From Ptiloglossa arizonensis (taxonomy: Eukaryota > Arthropoda > Insecta > Hymenoptera > Colletidae): a stretch of DNA of 64,000 nt. The translations under genes were made by a program, and so were the position numbers. How positions within the stretch are numbered: position 1 is the first letter of the stretch; each line of letters opens with the position of its first letter. The DNA lies in NCBI RefSeq assembly GCF_051014685.1, contig NW_027478397.1, positions 496,001-560,000 on the forward strand. Reading direction: 5' to 3'. Shown one piece after another: positions 23,620-35,800 of the stretch. The notes beneath the pieces are model-generated. The model saw nothing but the letters and a program-made list of their open reading frames with translations, searched no databases and was not told the DNA's origin.

Positions 23620-26210
23620 CGTTTCTCCGTTTCTTTCTCCGTTTCTCGGTTTATTTCTTCGTTTCTCCATTTATTTCTACATTTCTCCGTTTCTTTCTTC
23701 GTTTCTCCGTTTCTTCCTTCGTTTCTCCGTTTGCTTGTTCGTTTCTCCGTTTATTTCTCCGTTTCTCCGTTTCTTTCTTCGTTTCTCCGTTTCTTTGTTC
23801 GTTTCTCCGTTTCTTTGTGCGTTTCTCCGTTTCTTTCTTCGCTTCTCCGTTTCTTTGTTCGTTTCTCCGTTTATTTCTTCGTTTCTCCATTTATTTCTCC
23901 GCTTCTCCGTTTCTTTCTTCGTTACTCCGGTTCTTTCTTCGTGTCTCCGTTTCTTTCTTCGTTTCTCCGTTTCTTTCTTCGTTTCTCCGTTTCTTTGTTC
24001 GTTTCTCCGTTTCTTTCATCGTTTCTCCGTTTCTTTCTTCGTTTCTCCGTTTCGTTCTTCGTTTCTCCGTTTCCTTATGCGTTTCTCCGTTTTTTTCTTC
24101 GTTTCTCCATTTATTTCTCCGTTTCTTTCTTCGTTTCTCCGTTTCTTTGTTCGTTTCTCCGTTTCTTTCTTCGTTTCTCCGTTTCTTTCTTCGTTTCTCC
24201 GTTTCTTCGTTCGTTTCATCGTTTCTCCGTTTCTCCGTTTGTCGGTTTATTCCCTCGTTTCTCCACTTATTTCTCCGTTTCTCCGTTTCTTTCTTCGTTT
24301 CTCCGTTTCTTCCTTTGTTTCTCCGTTTCTTCCTTCGTTTCTCCGTTCCTTTGTTCGTTTCTGCGTTTATTTCTTCGTTTCTTCATTTATTTCCCCGTTT
24401 CTTTCTTCGTTACTCCGTTTCTCTCATCGTATCTCCGTTTCTTTCTTCGTTTCGCCGTTTCTTTCTTCGGTTCTCCGTTTCTTCCTTCGTTTCTCCGTTT
24501 CTTCCTTCGTTTCTCCGTTCCTTTGTTCGTTTCTGCGTTTATTTCTTCGTTTCTCCATTTATTTCCCCGTTTCTCCGTTTCTTTCTTCGTTACTCCGTTT
24601 CTCTCATCGTATCTCCGTTTCTTTTTTCGTTTTGCCATTTCTTTCTTCGTTTCTCCGTTTCTTTCTTCGATTCTCCGTTTCTTTCTACGTTTCTCCGTTT
24701 CTTTCTTCGTATCTCCGTTTCTTTCTTCGTTTCTCCGTTTCTTTGTTCGTTTCTCCGTTTCTTTCTTCGTTACTCCGGCTCTTTCTTCGTTTCTCCGTTT
24801 CTTTCTTCGTTTCTCCGTTTCTTTCTTCGTTTCTCCGTTTCTTCCTTCGTTTCTCCGTTTCTTCCTTCGTTTCTCCTTTTCTTTGTTCGTTTCTCCGTTT
24901 ATTTCTTCGCTTCTCCGTTTCTTTGTTCGTTCTCCGTTTATTTCTTCGTTTCTCCATTTATTTCTCCGTTTCTTCGTTTCTTTCTTCGTTACTCCGGTTC
25001 TTTCTTCGTTTCTCCGTTTCTTTCTTCGTATCTCCGTTTCTTTCATCGTTTCTCCGCTTCTTTCTTCGTTTCTCCGTTTCTTTCTCCGTTTCTCGGTTTA
25101 TTTCTTCGTTTCTCCATTTATTTCTACATTTCTCCGTTTCTTTCTTCGTTTCTCCGTTTCTTCCTTCGTTTCTCCGTTTGCTTGTTCGTTTCTCCGTTTA
25201 TTTCTCCGTTTCTCCGTTTCTTTCTTCGTTTCTCCGTTTCTTTGTTCGTTTCTCCGTTTCTTTGTGCGTTTCTCCGTTTCTTTCTTCGCTTCTCCGTTTC
25301 TTTGTTCGTTTCTCCGTTTATTTCTTCGTTTCTCCATTTATTTCTCCGCTTCTCCGTTTCTTTCTTCGTTACTCCGGTTCTTTCTTCGTGTCTCCGTTTC
25401 TTTCTTCGTTTCTCCGTTTCTTTCTTCGTTTCTCCGTTTCTTCGTTCGTTTCATCGTTTCTCCGTTTCTCCGTTTGTCGGTTTATTCCCTCGTTTCTCCA
25501 CTTATTTCTCCGTTTCTCCGTTTCTTTCTTCGTTTCTCCGTTTCTTCCTTTGTTTCTCCGTTTCTTCCTTCGTTTCTCCGTTCCTTTGTTCGTTTCTGCG
25601 TTTATTTCTTCGTTTCTCCATTTATTTCCCCGTTTCTTTCTTCGTTACTCCGTTTCTCTCATCGTATCTCCGTTTCTTTCTTCGTTTCGCCGTTTCTTTC
25701 TTCGGTTCTCCGTTTCTTCCTTCGTTTCTCCGTTTCTTCCTTCGTTTCTCCGTTCCTTTGTTCGTTTCTGCGTTTATTTCTTCGTTTCTCCATTTATTTC
25801 CCCGTTTCTCCGTTTCTTTCTTCGTTACTCCGTTTCTCTCATCGTATCTCCGTTTCTTTCTTCGTTTTGCCGTTTCTTTCTTCGTTTCTCCGTTTCTTTC
25901 TTCGATTCTCCGTTTCTTTCTACGTTTCTCCGTTTCTTTCTTCGTATCTCCGTTTCTTTCTTCGTTTCTCCGTTTCTTTGTTCGTTTCTCCGTTTCTTTC
26001 TTCGTTACTCCGGTTCTTTCTTCGTTTCTCCGTTTCTTTCTTCGTTTCTCCGTTTCTTTCTTCGTTTCTCCGTTTCTTCCTTCGTTTCTCCGTTTCTTCC
26101 TTCGTTTCTCCTTTTCTTTGTTCGTTTCTGCGTTTATTTCTTCGCTTCTCCGTTTCTTTGTTCGTTCTCCGTTTATTTCTTCGTTTCTCCATTTATTTCT
26201 CCGTTTCTTC
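23620..26210 (+). repeat. 1447/1235-bp tandem pair inside the 9-kb unit
   Basis: Units at about 23,620-23,970 recur at 25,067-25,417 (offset 1447). Units at about 24,200-24,975 recur at 25,435-26,210 (offset 1235). The difference, 212 bp, is ten 20-mers plus one 12-mer present at about 23,990-24,205 and missing from the second copy. A one-base deletion, CGTTCTCCG, is shared at 24,930 and 26,165. Confidence 0.87.
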
Positions 26211-26389
26211 GTTTCTTTCTTCGTTACTCCGGTTCTTTCTTCGTTTCTCCGTTTCTTTCTTCGTTTCTCCGTTTCTTTCTTCGTTTCTCCGTTTCTTCCT
26301 TCGTTTCTCCGTTTCTTCCTTCGTTTCTCCGTTTCTTTGTTCGTTTCTGTGTTTATTTCTTCGTTTCTCCATTTATTTCCCCGTTTCTC

Positions 26390-27620
26390 CGTTTCTTTCT
26401 TCGTTACTCCGTTTCTCTCATCGTATCTCCGTTTCTTTCTTCGTTTCTCCGTTTCTTTCTTCGTTTCTCCGTTTCTTCCTTCATTTCTCCGTTTCTTTGT
26501 TCGCTTCTCCGTTTCTTTCTTCGTTTCTCCGTTTCTTTCCTCGTTTCTCCGTTTCTTTCTTCGTTTCTCCGTTTCTTTCTTCGCTTCTCCGTTTCTTTGT
26601 TCGTTTCTCCGTTCATTTCTTCGTTTCTCCATTTATTTCTTCGTTTCTTCGTTTCTTTCTTCGTTACTCCGGTTCTTTCTTCGTTTCTCCGTTTCTTTCT
26701 TCGTTTCTCCGTTTCTTTCTTCGTTTCTCCGTTTCTTCCTTCGTTTCTCCGTTTCTTCCTTCGTTTCTCCGTTTCTTTGTTCGTTTCTGCGTTTATTTCT
26801 TCGTTTCTGCATTTATTTCCCCGTTTCTCCGTTTCTTTCTTCGTTACTCCGTTTCTCTCATCGTATCTCCGTTTCTTTCTTCGTTTCTCCGTTTCTTTCT
26901 TCGTTTCTCCGTTTCTTTCTTCGATTCTCCGTTTCTTTCTTCGATTCTCCGTTTCTTTCTTCGTTTCTCCGTTTCTTTCTTCGTATCTCCGTTTGTTTCT
27001 TCGTTTCTTCGTTTCTTTCTTCGTTTCTTCATTTCTTTCTTCGTTTCTCAGTTTCTTTCTTCGTTTCTCCGTTTGCTTGTTCGTTTCTCCATTTATTTGT
27101 TCGTTTCTCCATTTATTTCACCATTTCTCCGTTTCTTTCTTCGTTACTCCGTTTCTCTCATCGTATCTCCGTTTCTTTCTTCGTTTCTCCGTTTCTTTCT
27201 TCGTTTCTCCGTTTCTTTCTTCATTTCTCCGTTTCTTTGTTCGCTTCTCCGTTTCTTTCTTCGTTTCTCCGTTTCTTTCCTCGTTTCTCCGTTTCTTTCT
27301 TCGTTTCTCCGTTTCTTTCTTCGCTTCTCCGTTTCTTTGTTCGTTTCTCCGTTCATTTCTTCGTTTCTCCATTTATTTCTTCGTTTCTTCGTTTCTTTCT
27401 TCGTTACTCCGGTTCTTTCTTCGTTTCTCCGTTTCTTTCTTCGTTTCTCCGTTTCTTTCTTCGTTTCTCCGTTTCTTCCTTCGTTTCTCCGTTTCTTCCT
27501 TCGTTTCTCCGTTTCTTTGTTCGTTTCTGCGTTTCTTTCTTCGTTTCTCCATTTATTTCCCCGTTTCTCCGTTTCTTTCTTCGTTACTCCGTTTCTCTCA
27601 TCGTAACTCCGTTTCTTTCT
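26390..27620 (+). repeat. 740-bp tandem repeat inside the 9-kb unit
   Basis: Starting with CGTTACTCCGTTTCTCTCATCG units at about 26,403 and 27,143, the variant order repeats with a 740 bp offset (37 units) through about 26,880 / 27,620. The second copy has CATCGTAACTCC where the first has CATCGTATCTCC. The same pair is reproduced in the 9-kb copy B at 35,393-36,623. Confidence 0.85.
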
Positions 27621-27799
27621 TCGTTTCTCCGTTTCTTTCTTCGTTTCTCCGTTTCTTTCTTCGCTACTCCGTTTCTTTGTTCTTTTCTCCGTTTATTTCT
27701 TCGTTTCTCCATTTATTTCTCCGTTTCTCCGTTTCTTTCTCCGTTACTCCGGTTCTTTCTTCGTTTCTCCGTTTCTTTCTTCGTTTCTCCGTTTCTTTC

Positions 27800-29130
27800 T
27801 TCGTTTCTCCGTTTCTTTGTTCGTTTCTCCGTTTCTTTCATCGTTTCTCCGTTTCTTTCTTCGTTTCTCCGTTTCTTTCTTCGTTTTTCCGTTTCTTTCT
27901 TCATTTCTCCGTTTCTTTGTTCTCTTCTCCGTTTCTTTCTTCGTTTCTCCGTTTCTTTCCTCGTTTCTCCGTTTCTTTCTACGTTTCTCCGTTTCTTTCT
28001 TCGCTTCTCCGTTTCTTTGTTCGTTTCTCCGTTTATTTCTTCGTTTCTCCATTTATTTCTCCATTTCTCCGTTTCTTTCTTCGTTACTCCGGTTCTTTCT
28101 TCGTTTCTCCGTTTCTTTCTACGTTTCTCCGTTTCTTTCTTCGTTTCTCCGTTTCTTTGTTCGTTTCTCCGTTTCTTTCATCGTTTCTCCGTTTCTTTCT
28201 TCGTTACTCCGTTTCACTCATCGTATCTCCGTTTCTTTCTTCGTTTCTCCGTTTCTTTCTTCGTTTCTCCGTTTCTTTCTTCGCTTCTCCGTTTCTTTGT
28301 TCGTTTCTCCGTTTATTTCTTCGTTTCTCCGTTTCTTTCTTCGTTACTCCGGTTCTTTCTTCGTTTCTCCGTTTCTTTCTTCGTTTCTCCGTTTCTTTCT
28401 TCGTTTCTCCGTTTCTTCCTTCGTTTCTCCGTTTCTTCCTTCGTTTCTCCGTTTCTTTGTTCGTTTCTGCGTTTATTTCTTCGTTTCTCCATTTATTTCC
28501 CCGTTTCTCCGTTTCTTTCTTCGTTACTCCGTTTCTCTCATCGTATCTCCGTTTCTTTCTTCGTTTCTCCGTTTCTTTCTTCGTTTCTCCGTTTCTTTCT
28601 TCGATTCTCCGGTTCTTTCTTCGATTCTCCGTTTCTTTCTTCGCTTCTCCGTTTCTTTCTTCGTATCTCCGTTTCTTTGTTCGTTTCTTCGTTTCTTTCT
28701 TCGTTTCTTCATTTCTTCCTTCGTTTCTCCGTTTCTTCCTTCGTTTCTCCGTTTCTTTGTTAGTTTATGCGTTTATTTCTTCGTTTCTCCATTTATTTCC
28801 CCGTTTCTCCGTTTCTTTCATCCTTTCTCCGTTTCTTTCTTCGTTTCTCCGTTTCTTTCTTCGTTTTTCCGTTTCTTTCTTCATTTCTCCGTTTCTTTGT
28901 TCGCTTCTCCGTTTCTTTCTTCGTTTCTCCGTTTCTTTGCTCGTTTCTCCGTTTCTTTCTACGTTTCTCCGTTTCTTTCTTCGCTTCTCCGTTTCTTTGT
29001 TCGTTTCTCCGTTTATTTCTTCGTTTCTCCATTTATTTCTCCATTTCTACGTTTCTTTCTTCGTTACTCCGGTTCTTTCTTCGTTTCTCCGTTTCTTTCT
29101 TCGTTTCTCCGTTTCTTTCTTCGTTTCTCC
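27800..29130 (+). repeat. 980-bp offset duplication inside the 9-kb unit
   Basis: The string with TTTTTCCG, TTCATTTC, a TTCGCTTC or TTCTCTTC unit, TTTCTACG and CCATTTATTTCTCCATTTC at about 27,830-28,110 returns about 980 bp downstream. Between the copies, around 28,600-28,625, lies the paired marker TTCGATTCTCCGGTTC, which recurs near 37,606, 42,089, 45,676 and 49,723. Confidence 0.8.
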
Positions 29131-29609
29131 GTTTCTTTCTTCGTTTCTCCGTTTCTTTCATCGTTTCTCCGTTTCTTTCTTCGTTTCTCCGTTTCTTTCT
29201 TCGATTCTCCGTTGCTTTCTTCATTTCTCCGTTTCTTTGTTCGCTCCTCCGTTTCTTTCTTCGTTTCTCCATTTCTTTCTTCGTTTCTCCGTTTCTTTGT
29301 TCGTTTCTCCGTTTCTTTCTCCGTTTCTCGGTTTATTTCTTCGTTTCTCCATTTATTTCTCCGTTTCTCCATTTATTTCTTCGTTTCTCCGTTTCCTTGT
29401 TCGTTTCTCCGTTTATTTCTTCGTATCTCCATTTATTTCTCCGTTTCTCCGTTTCTTTCTTCGTTTCGCCGTTTCCTTCTTTGTTTCTCCGTTTCTTTCT
29501 TCGTTTCTCCGTTTCTTTCTTCGTTTCTCCGTTTCGTTGTACGTTTCTCCGTTTATTTCTTCGTTTCTCCATTTATTTCTCCGTTTCTTTGTTCGTTTCT
29601 CCGTTTCTT

Positions 29610-30146
29610 TGTTCGTTTCTCGTTTCTTTGTTCGTTTCTCCTTTTCTTTCTGCGTTTCATCGCTTCTTTCTTCGTTCCTCCGTTTCTTTCTTCGTTTCTC
29701 CGTTTCTTTCTTCGTTTCTCCGTTTCCTTGTTCGTTTCTCCGTTTATTTCTTCGTTTCACCATTCATTTCTCCGTTTCTTTCTTCGTTTCTCCGTTTCTT
29801 TCTTCGTTTCTCCGTTTCTTTCTTCGTTTCTCCGTTTCTTTCTTCGTTTCACCGTTTCTTTCTTCGTTTCTCCGTTTATTCCTTCATTTCCCCATTTATT
29901 TCTCCGTTTCTCGGTTTCTTTCTTCGTTTCTCCGTTTCTTTGTTCGTTTCTCCGTTTCTTTGTTCGTTTCTCCGTTTCTTTGTTCGTTTCTCCGTTTCTT
30001 TGTTCGTTTCTCCGTTTCTTTCTTCGTTTCTCCGTTTCTTTCTTGATTTCGCCGTTTCTTTCTTCGTTTCTCCGTTTCTTTGTTCGTTTCTCTGTTTCTT
30101 TGTTCGTTTCTCCGTTTCTTTCTCCGTTTCTCGGTTTATTTCTTCG
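29610..30146 (+). repeat. TTTCTGCGTTTCATCG block, first copy (2738-bp offset)
   Basis: The block contains the short 8-mer CGTTTCT (one base lost, giving TTTCTCGTTTC), TTTCTGCGTTTCATCG, a TTCACCATTCATTTC string, four TTTGTTCG units and the TTGATTTCGCCG landmark. It recurs at 32,348-32,864, 2738 bp away. The core TGCGTTTCATCG is at 29,651, 32,389, 38,654, 55,241, 57,236, 58,686, 60,229 and 61,959, so related blocks lie 25-30 kb apart. Confidence 0.85.
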
Positions 30147-30729
30147 TTTCTCCATTTATTTCTACATTTCTCCGTTTCTTTCTTCGTTTCTCCGTTTCTT
30201 CCTTCATTTCTCCGTCTGCTTGTTCGTTTCTCCGTTTATTTCTCCGTTTCTCCGTTTCTTTAATCTTTTCTCCGTTTCTTTCTTCGCTTCTCCGTTCCTT
30301 TGTCGTTTCTCCGTTTCTTTCTTCGCTTCTCCGTTTCTTTGTTCGTTTCTGCGTTTATTTCTTCGTTTCTCCATTTATTTCCCCGTTTCTCCGTTTCTTT
30401 CTTCGTTACTCCGGTTCTTTCTTCGTTTCTCCGTTTCTTTCTTCGTTTCTCCGTTTCTTTCTTCGTTTCTCCGTTTCTTTCTTCGTTTCTCCGTTTCTTT
30501 CTTCGTTTCTCCGTTTCTTTCTTCATTTCTCCGTTTCTATGTTCGCTTCTCCGTTTCTTTCTTCGTTTCTCCGTTTCTTTCCTCGTTTCTCCGTTTCTTT
30601 CTTCGTTTCTCCGTTTCTTTCCTCGTTTCTCCGTTTCTTTCTTCGTTTCTCCGTTTCTCCGTTTCTTTTTCCGTTTCTCCGTTTCTTTCTTCGTTTCTCC
30701 GTTTCCTTGTTCGTTTCTCCGTTTATTTC

Positions 30730-32290
30730 TTCGTGTCTCCATTTATTTTTCCGTTTCTTTCTTCGTTCCTCCGTTTCTTTGTTCGTTTCTCCGTTTCTTT
30801 GTTCGGTTCTCCGTTTCTTTCTTCGTTTCTCCGTTTCTTTCTTCGTATCTCCGTTTCTTCGTTCGTTTCATCGTTTCTCCGTTTCTCCGTTTGTCGGTTT
30901 ATTCCTTCGTTTCTCCATTTATTTCTCCGATTCTCCGTTTCTTTCTTCGTTTCTTTCATCGTTACTCCGTTTCTTTCTTCGTTTCTCTGTTTCTTTCTTC
31001 GTTTCTCCGTTTCTTTCTTCGTTTCTCCGTTTATTTCTTCGTTTCTCCATTTATTTTTCCGTTTCTCCATTTCTTCCGTCGTTTCTCCGTTTCCTTGTTC
31101 GTTTCTCCGTTTATTTCTTCGTTTCTCCATTTATTTCTCCGTTTCTCCGTTTCTTTCTTCGTTTCTCCGTTTCTTCCTTCGTTTCTCCGTTTCTTTGTTC
31201 GTTTCTGCGTTTATTTCTTCGTTTCTCCATTTATTTGCCCGTTTCTCCGTTTCTTTCTTCGTTACTCCGGTTCTTTCTTCGTTTCTCCGTTTCTTTCTTC
31301 GTTTCTCCGTTTCTTTCTTCGTTTCTCCGTTTCTTTCTTCGTTTCTCCGTTTCTTTCTTCATTTCTCCGTTTCTATGTTCGCTTCTCCGTTTCTTTCTTC
31401 GTTTCTCCGTTTCTTTCCTCGTTTCTCCGTTTCTTTCTTCGTTTCTCCGTTTCTTTCCTCGTTTCTCCGTTTCTCTCTTCGTTTCTCCGTTTCTTTCTTC
31501 GTTTCTCCGTTTCTTTTTCCGTTTCTCCGTTTCTTTCTTCGTTTCTCCGTTTCCTTGCTCGTTTCTCCGTTTATTTCTTCGTGTCTCCATTTATTTCTCC
31601 GTTTCTTTCTTCGTTCCTCCGTTTCTTTCTTCGTTTCTCCGTTTCTTTGTTCGGTTCTCCGTTTCTTTCTTCGTTTCTCCGACTCTTTCTTCCTTTCTCC
31701 GTTTCTTCGTTCGCTTCATCGTTTCTCCGTTTCTCCGTTTGTCGGTTTATTCCTTCGTTTCTCCATTTATTTCTCCGATTCTCCGTTTCTTTCTTCGTTT
31801 CTTCGTTTCTTTCATCGTTACTCCGTTTCTTTCTTCGTTTCTCTGTTTCTTTCTTCGTTTCTCCGTTTATTTCTTCGTTTCTCCGTTTATTTCTTCGTTT
31901 CTCCATTTATTTCTCCGTTTCTCCATTTCTTCCGTCGTTTCTCCGTTTCCTTGTTCGTTTCTCCGTTTATTTCTTCGTTTCTCCATTTATTTCTCCGTTA
32001 CTCCGTTTGTCTCATCGTATCTCCGTTTCTTTCTTCGTTTCTCCGTTTCTTTTTCCGTTTCTCCGTTTCCTTGCTCGTTTCTCCGTTTATTTCTTCGTGT
32101 CTCCATTTATTTCTCCGTTTCTTTCTTCGTTCCTCCCTTTCTTTGTTCGTTTCTCCGTTTCTTTGTTCGGTTCTCCGTTTCTTTCTTCGTTTCTCCGATT
32201 CTTTCTTCCTTTCTCCGTTTCTTCGTTCGCTTCATCGTTTCTCCGTTTCTCCGTTTGTCGGTTTATTCCTTCGTTTCTCCATTTATTTCT
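30730..32290 (+). repeat. 848/516-bp repeats carrying GTCGGTTTATTCC
   Basis: The marker GTCGGTTTATTCC lies at 30,893, 31,741 and 32,257. Flanking strings (TTCGTGTCTCC and TTCCTCCG on the left, CATCGTTACTCC and TTCCGTCG on the right) recur with it. The third copy is truncated and runs into the 2738-bp block near 32,350. This is an internal duplication of the 9-kb unit and is also present in copy B at about 39,734-41,294. Confidence 0.8.
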
Positions 32291-32863
32291 CCGATTCTCC
32301 GTTTCTTTCTTCGTCTCTTCGTTTCTTTCCTCGTTTCTCCGTTTCTTTCTTCGTTTCTCGTTTCTTTGTTCGTTTCTCCTTTTCTTTCTGCGTTTCATCG
32401 CTTCTTTCTTCGTTCCTCCGTTTCTTTCTTCGTTTCTCCGTTTCTTTCTTCGTTTCTCCGTTTCCTTGTTCGTTTCTCCGTTTATTTCTTCGTTTCACCA
32501 TTCATTTCTCCGTTTCTTTCTTCGTTTCTCCGTTTCTTTCTTCGTTTCTCCGTTTCTTTCTTCGTTTCTCCGTTTCTTTCTTCGTTTCACCGTTTCTTTC
32601 TTCGTTTCTCCGTTTATTCCTTCATTTCCCCATTTATTTCTCCGTTTCTCGGTTTCTTTCTTCGTTTCTCCGTTTCTTTGTTCGTTTCTCCGTTTCTTTG
32701 TTCGTTTCTCCGTTTCTTTGTTCGTTTCTCCGTTTCTTTGTTCGTTTCTCCGTTTCTTTCTTCGTTTCTCCGTTTCTTTCTTGATTTCGCCGTTTCTTTC
32801 TTCGTTTCTCCGTTTCTTTGTTCGTTTCTCTGTTTCTTTGTTCGTTTCTCCGTTTCTTTCTCC

Positions 32864-35800
32864 GTTTCTCCGTTTATTTCTTCGTTTCTCCATTTATTTC
32901 TCCGCTTCTCCGTTTCTTTCTTCGTTACTCCGGTTCTTTCTTCGTGTCTCCGTTTCTTTCTTCGTTTCTCCGTTTCTTTCTTCGTTTCTCCGTTTCTTTG
33001 TTCGTTTCTCCGTTTCTTTCATCGTTTCTCCGTTTCTTTCTTCGTTTCTCCGTTTCGTTCTTCGTTTCTCCGTTTCCTTATGCGTTTCTCCGTTTTTTTC
33101 TTCGTTTCTCCATTTATTTCTCCGTTTCTTTCTTCGTTTCTCCGTTTCTTTGTTCGTTTCTCCGTTTCTTTCTTCGTTTCTCCGTTTCTTTCTTCGTTTC
33201 TCCGTTTCTTCGTTCGTTTCATCGTTTCTCCGTTTCTCCGTTTGTCGGTTTATTCCCTCGTTTCTCCACTTATTTCTCCGTTTCTCCGTTTCTTTCTTCG
33301 TTTCTCCGTTTCTTCCTTTGTTTCTCCGTTTCTTCCTTCGTTTCTCCGTTCCTTTGTTCGTTTCTGCGTTTATTTCTTCGTTTCTTCATTTATTTCCCCG
33401 TTTCTTTCTTCGTTACTCCGTTTCTCTCATCGTATCTCCGTTTCTTTCTTCGTTTCGCCGTTTCTTTCTTCGGTTCTCCGTTTCTTCCTTCGTTTCTCCG
33501 TTTCTTCCTTCGTTTCTCCGTTCCTTTGTTCGTTTCTGCGTTTATTTCTTCGTTTCTCCATTTATTTCCCCGTTTCTCCGTTTCTTTCTTCGTTACTCCG
33601 TTTCTCTCATCGTATCTCCGTTTCTTTTTTCGTTTTGCCATTTCTTTCTTCGTTTCTCCGTTTCTTTCTTCGATTCTCCGTTTCTTTCTACGTTTCTCCG
33701 TTTCTTTCTTCGTATCTCCGTTTCTTTCTTCGTTTCTCCGTTTCTTTGTTCGTTTCTCCGTTTCTTTCTTCGTTACTCCGGTTCTTTCTTCGTTTCTCCG
33801 TTTCTTTCTTCGTTTCTCCGTTTCTTTCTTCGTTTCTCCGTTTCTTCCTTCGTTTCTCCGTTTCTTCCTTCGTTTCTCCTTTTCTTTGTTCGTTTCTCCG
33901 TTTATTTCTTCGCTTCTCCGTTTCTTTGTTCGTTCTCCGTTTATTTCTTCGTTTCTCCATTTATTTCTCCGTTTCTTCGTTTCTTTCTTCGTTACTCCGG
34001 TTCTTTCTTCGTTTCTCCGTTTCTTTCTTCGTATCTCCGTTTCTTTCATCGTTTCTCCGCTTCTTTCTTCGTTTCTCCGTTTCTTTCTCCGTTTCTCGGT
34101 TTATTTCTTCGTTTCTCCATTTATTTCTACATTTCTCCGTTTCTTTCTTCGTTTCTCCGTTTCTTCCTTCGTTTCTCCGTTTGCTTGTTCGTTTCTCCGT
34201 TTATTTCTCCGTTTCTCCGTTTCTTTCTTCGTTTCTCCGTTTCTTTGTTCGTTTCTCCGTTTCTTTGTGCGTTTCTCCGTTTCTTTCTTCGCTTCTCCGT
34301 TTCTTTGTTCGTTTCTCCGTTTATTTCTTCGTTTCTCCATTTATTTCTCCGCTTCTCCGTTTCTTTCTTCGTTACTCCGGTTCTTTCTTCGTGTCTCCGT
34401 TTCTTTCTTCGTTTCTCCGTTTCTTTCTTCGTTTCTCCGTTTCTTCGTTCGTTTCATCGTTTCTCCGTTTCTCCGTTTGTCGGTTTATTCCCTCGTTTCT
34501 CCACTTATTTCTCCGTTTCTCCGTTTCTTTCTTCGTTTCTCCGTTTCTTCCTTTGTTTCTCCGTTTCTTCCTTCGTTTCTCCGTTCCTTTGTTCGTTTCT
34601 GCGTTTATTTCTTCGTTTCTCCATTTATTTCCCCGTTTCTTTCTTCGTTACTCCGTTTCTCTCATCGTATCTCCGTTTCTTTCTTCGTTTCGCCGTTTCT
34701 TTCTTCGGTTCTCCGTTTCTTCCTTCGTTTCTCCGTTTCTTCCTTCGTTTCTCCGTTCCTTTGTTCGTTTCTGCGTTTATTTCTTCGTTTCTCCATTTAT
34801 TTCCCCGTTTCTCCGTTTCTTTCTTCGTTACTCCGTTTCTCTCATCGTATCTCCGTTTCTTTCTTCGTTTTGCCGTTTCTTTCTTCGTTTCTCCGTTTCT
34901 TTCTTCGATTCTCCGTTTCTTTCTACGTTTCTCCGTTTCTTTCTTCGTATCTCCGTTTCTTTCTTCGTTTCTCCGTTTCTTTGTTCGTTTCTCCGTTTCT
35001 TTCTTCGTTACTCCGGTTCTTTCTTCGTTTCTCCGTTTCTTTCTTCGTTTCTCCGTTTCTTTCTTCGTTTCTCCGTTTCTTCCTTCGTTTCTCCGTTTCT
35101 TCCTTCGTTTCTCCTTTTCTTTGTTCGTTTCTGCGTTTATTTCTTCGCTTCTCCGTTTCTTTGTTCGTTCTCCGTTTATTTCTTCGTTTCTCCATTTATT
35201 TCTCCGTTTCTTCGTTTCTTTCTTCGTTACTCCGGTTCTTTCTTCGTTTCTCCGTTTCTTTCTTCGTTTCTCCGTTTCTTTCTTCGTTTCTCCGTTTCTT
35301 CCTTCGTTTCTCCGTTTCTTCCTTCGTTTCTCCGTTTCTTTGTTCGTTTCTGTGTTTATTTCTTCGTTTCTCCATTTATTTCCCCGTTTCTCCGTTTCTT
35401 TCTTCGTTACTCCGTTTCTCTCATCGTATCTCCGTTTCTTTCTTCGTTTCTCCGTTTCTTTCTTCGTTTCTCCGTTTCTTCCTTCATTTCTCCGTTTCTT
35501 TGTTCGCTTCTCCGTTTCTTTCTTCGTTTCTCCGTTTCTTTCCTCGTTTCTCCGTTTCTTTCTTCGTTTCTCCGTTTCTTTCTTCGCTTCTCCGTTTCTT
35601 TGTTCGTTTCTCCGTTCATTTCTTCGTTTCTCCATTTATTTCTTCGTTTCTTCGTTTCTTTCTTCGTTACTCCGGTTCTTTCTTCGTTTCTCCGTTTCTT
35701 TCTTCGTTTCTCCGTTTCTTTCTTCGTTTCTCCGTTTCTTCCTTCGTTTCTCCGTTTCTTCCTTCGTTTCTCCGTTTCTTTGTTCGTTTCTGCGTTTATT

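Larger units (their letters stand above)
23861..32863 (+). repeat. 9.0-kb higher-order repeat, copy A
   Basis: The entire order of variant monomers from about 23,861 recurs 9003 bp downstream. The offset becomes 9004 bp after a one-base difference at 30,303 (TTTGTCG here, TTTGTTCG in copy B). Other differences that I noticed are C at 24,779 (T in B), T at 30,156 (G in B) and C at 32,137 (G in B). Copy A also holds about 500 bp at its right end (32,360-32,863) that copy B lacks. Near-identity over 8.5 kb in an otherwise diverged array means a recent event, or an assembly duplication. Confidence 0.93.

Noticed and set aside
25622..26632. Reading frame of 336 codons on the - strand, basic and lysine/arginine/glutamate-rich
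   Set aside because: Periodic with the 20-mer. Its ATG comes from the CCATTTATTTC variant. Its copy at 34,625-35,635 is due to the 9 kb duplication, not to selection. Resemblance to charged coiled-coil or nuclear proteins is compositional.
28767..30263. Reading frame with a true ATG start on the + strand (498 codons)
   Set aside because: The ATG arises from one unusual unit (TTAGTTTATGCG) within the array, and the translated product is the same F/S/L/R repeat. It recurs at 37,770 only because of the 9 kb duplication.
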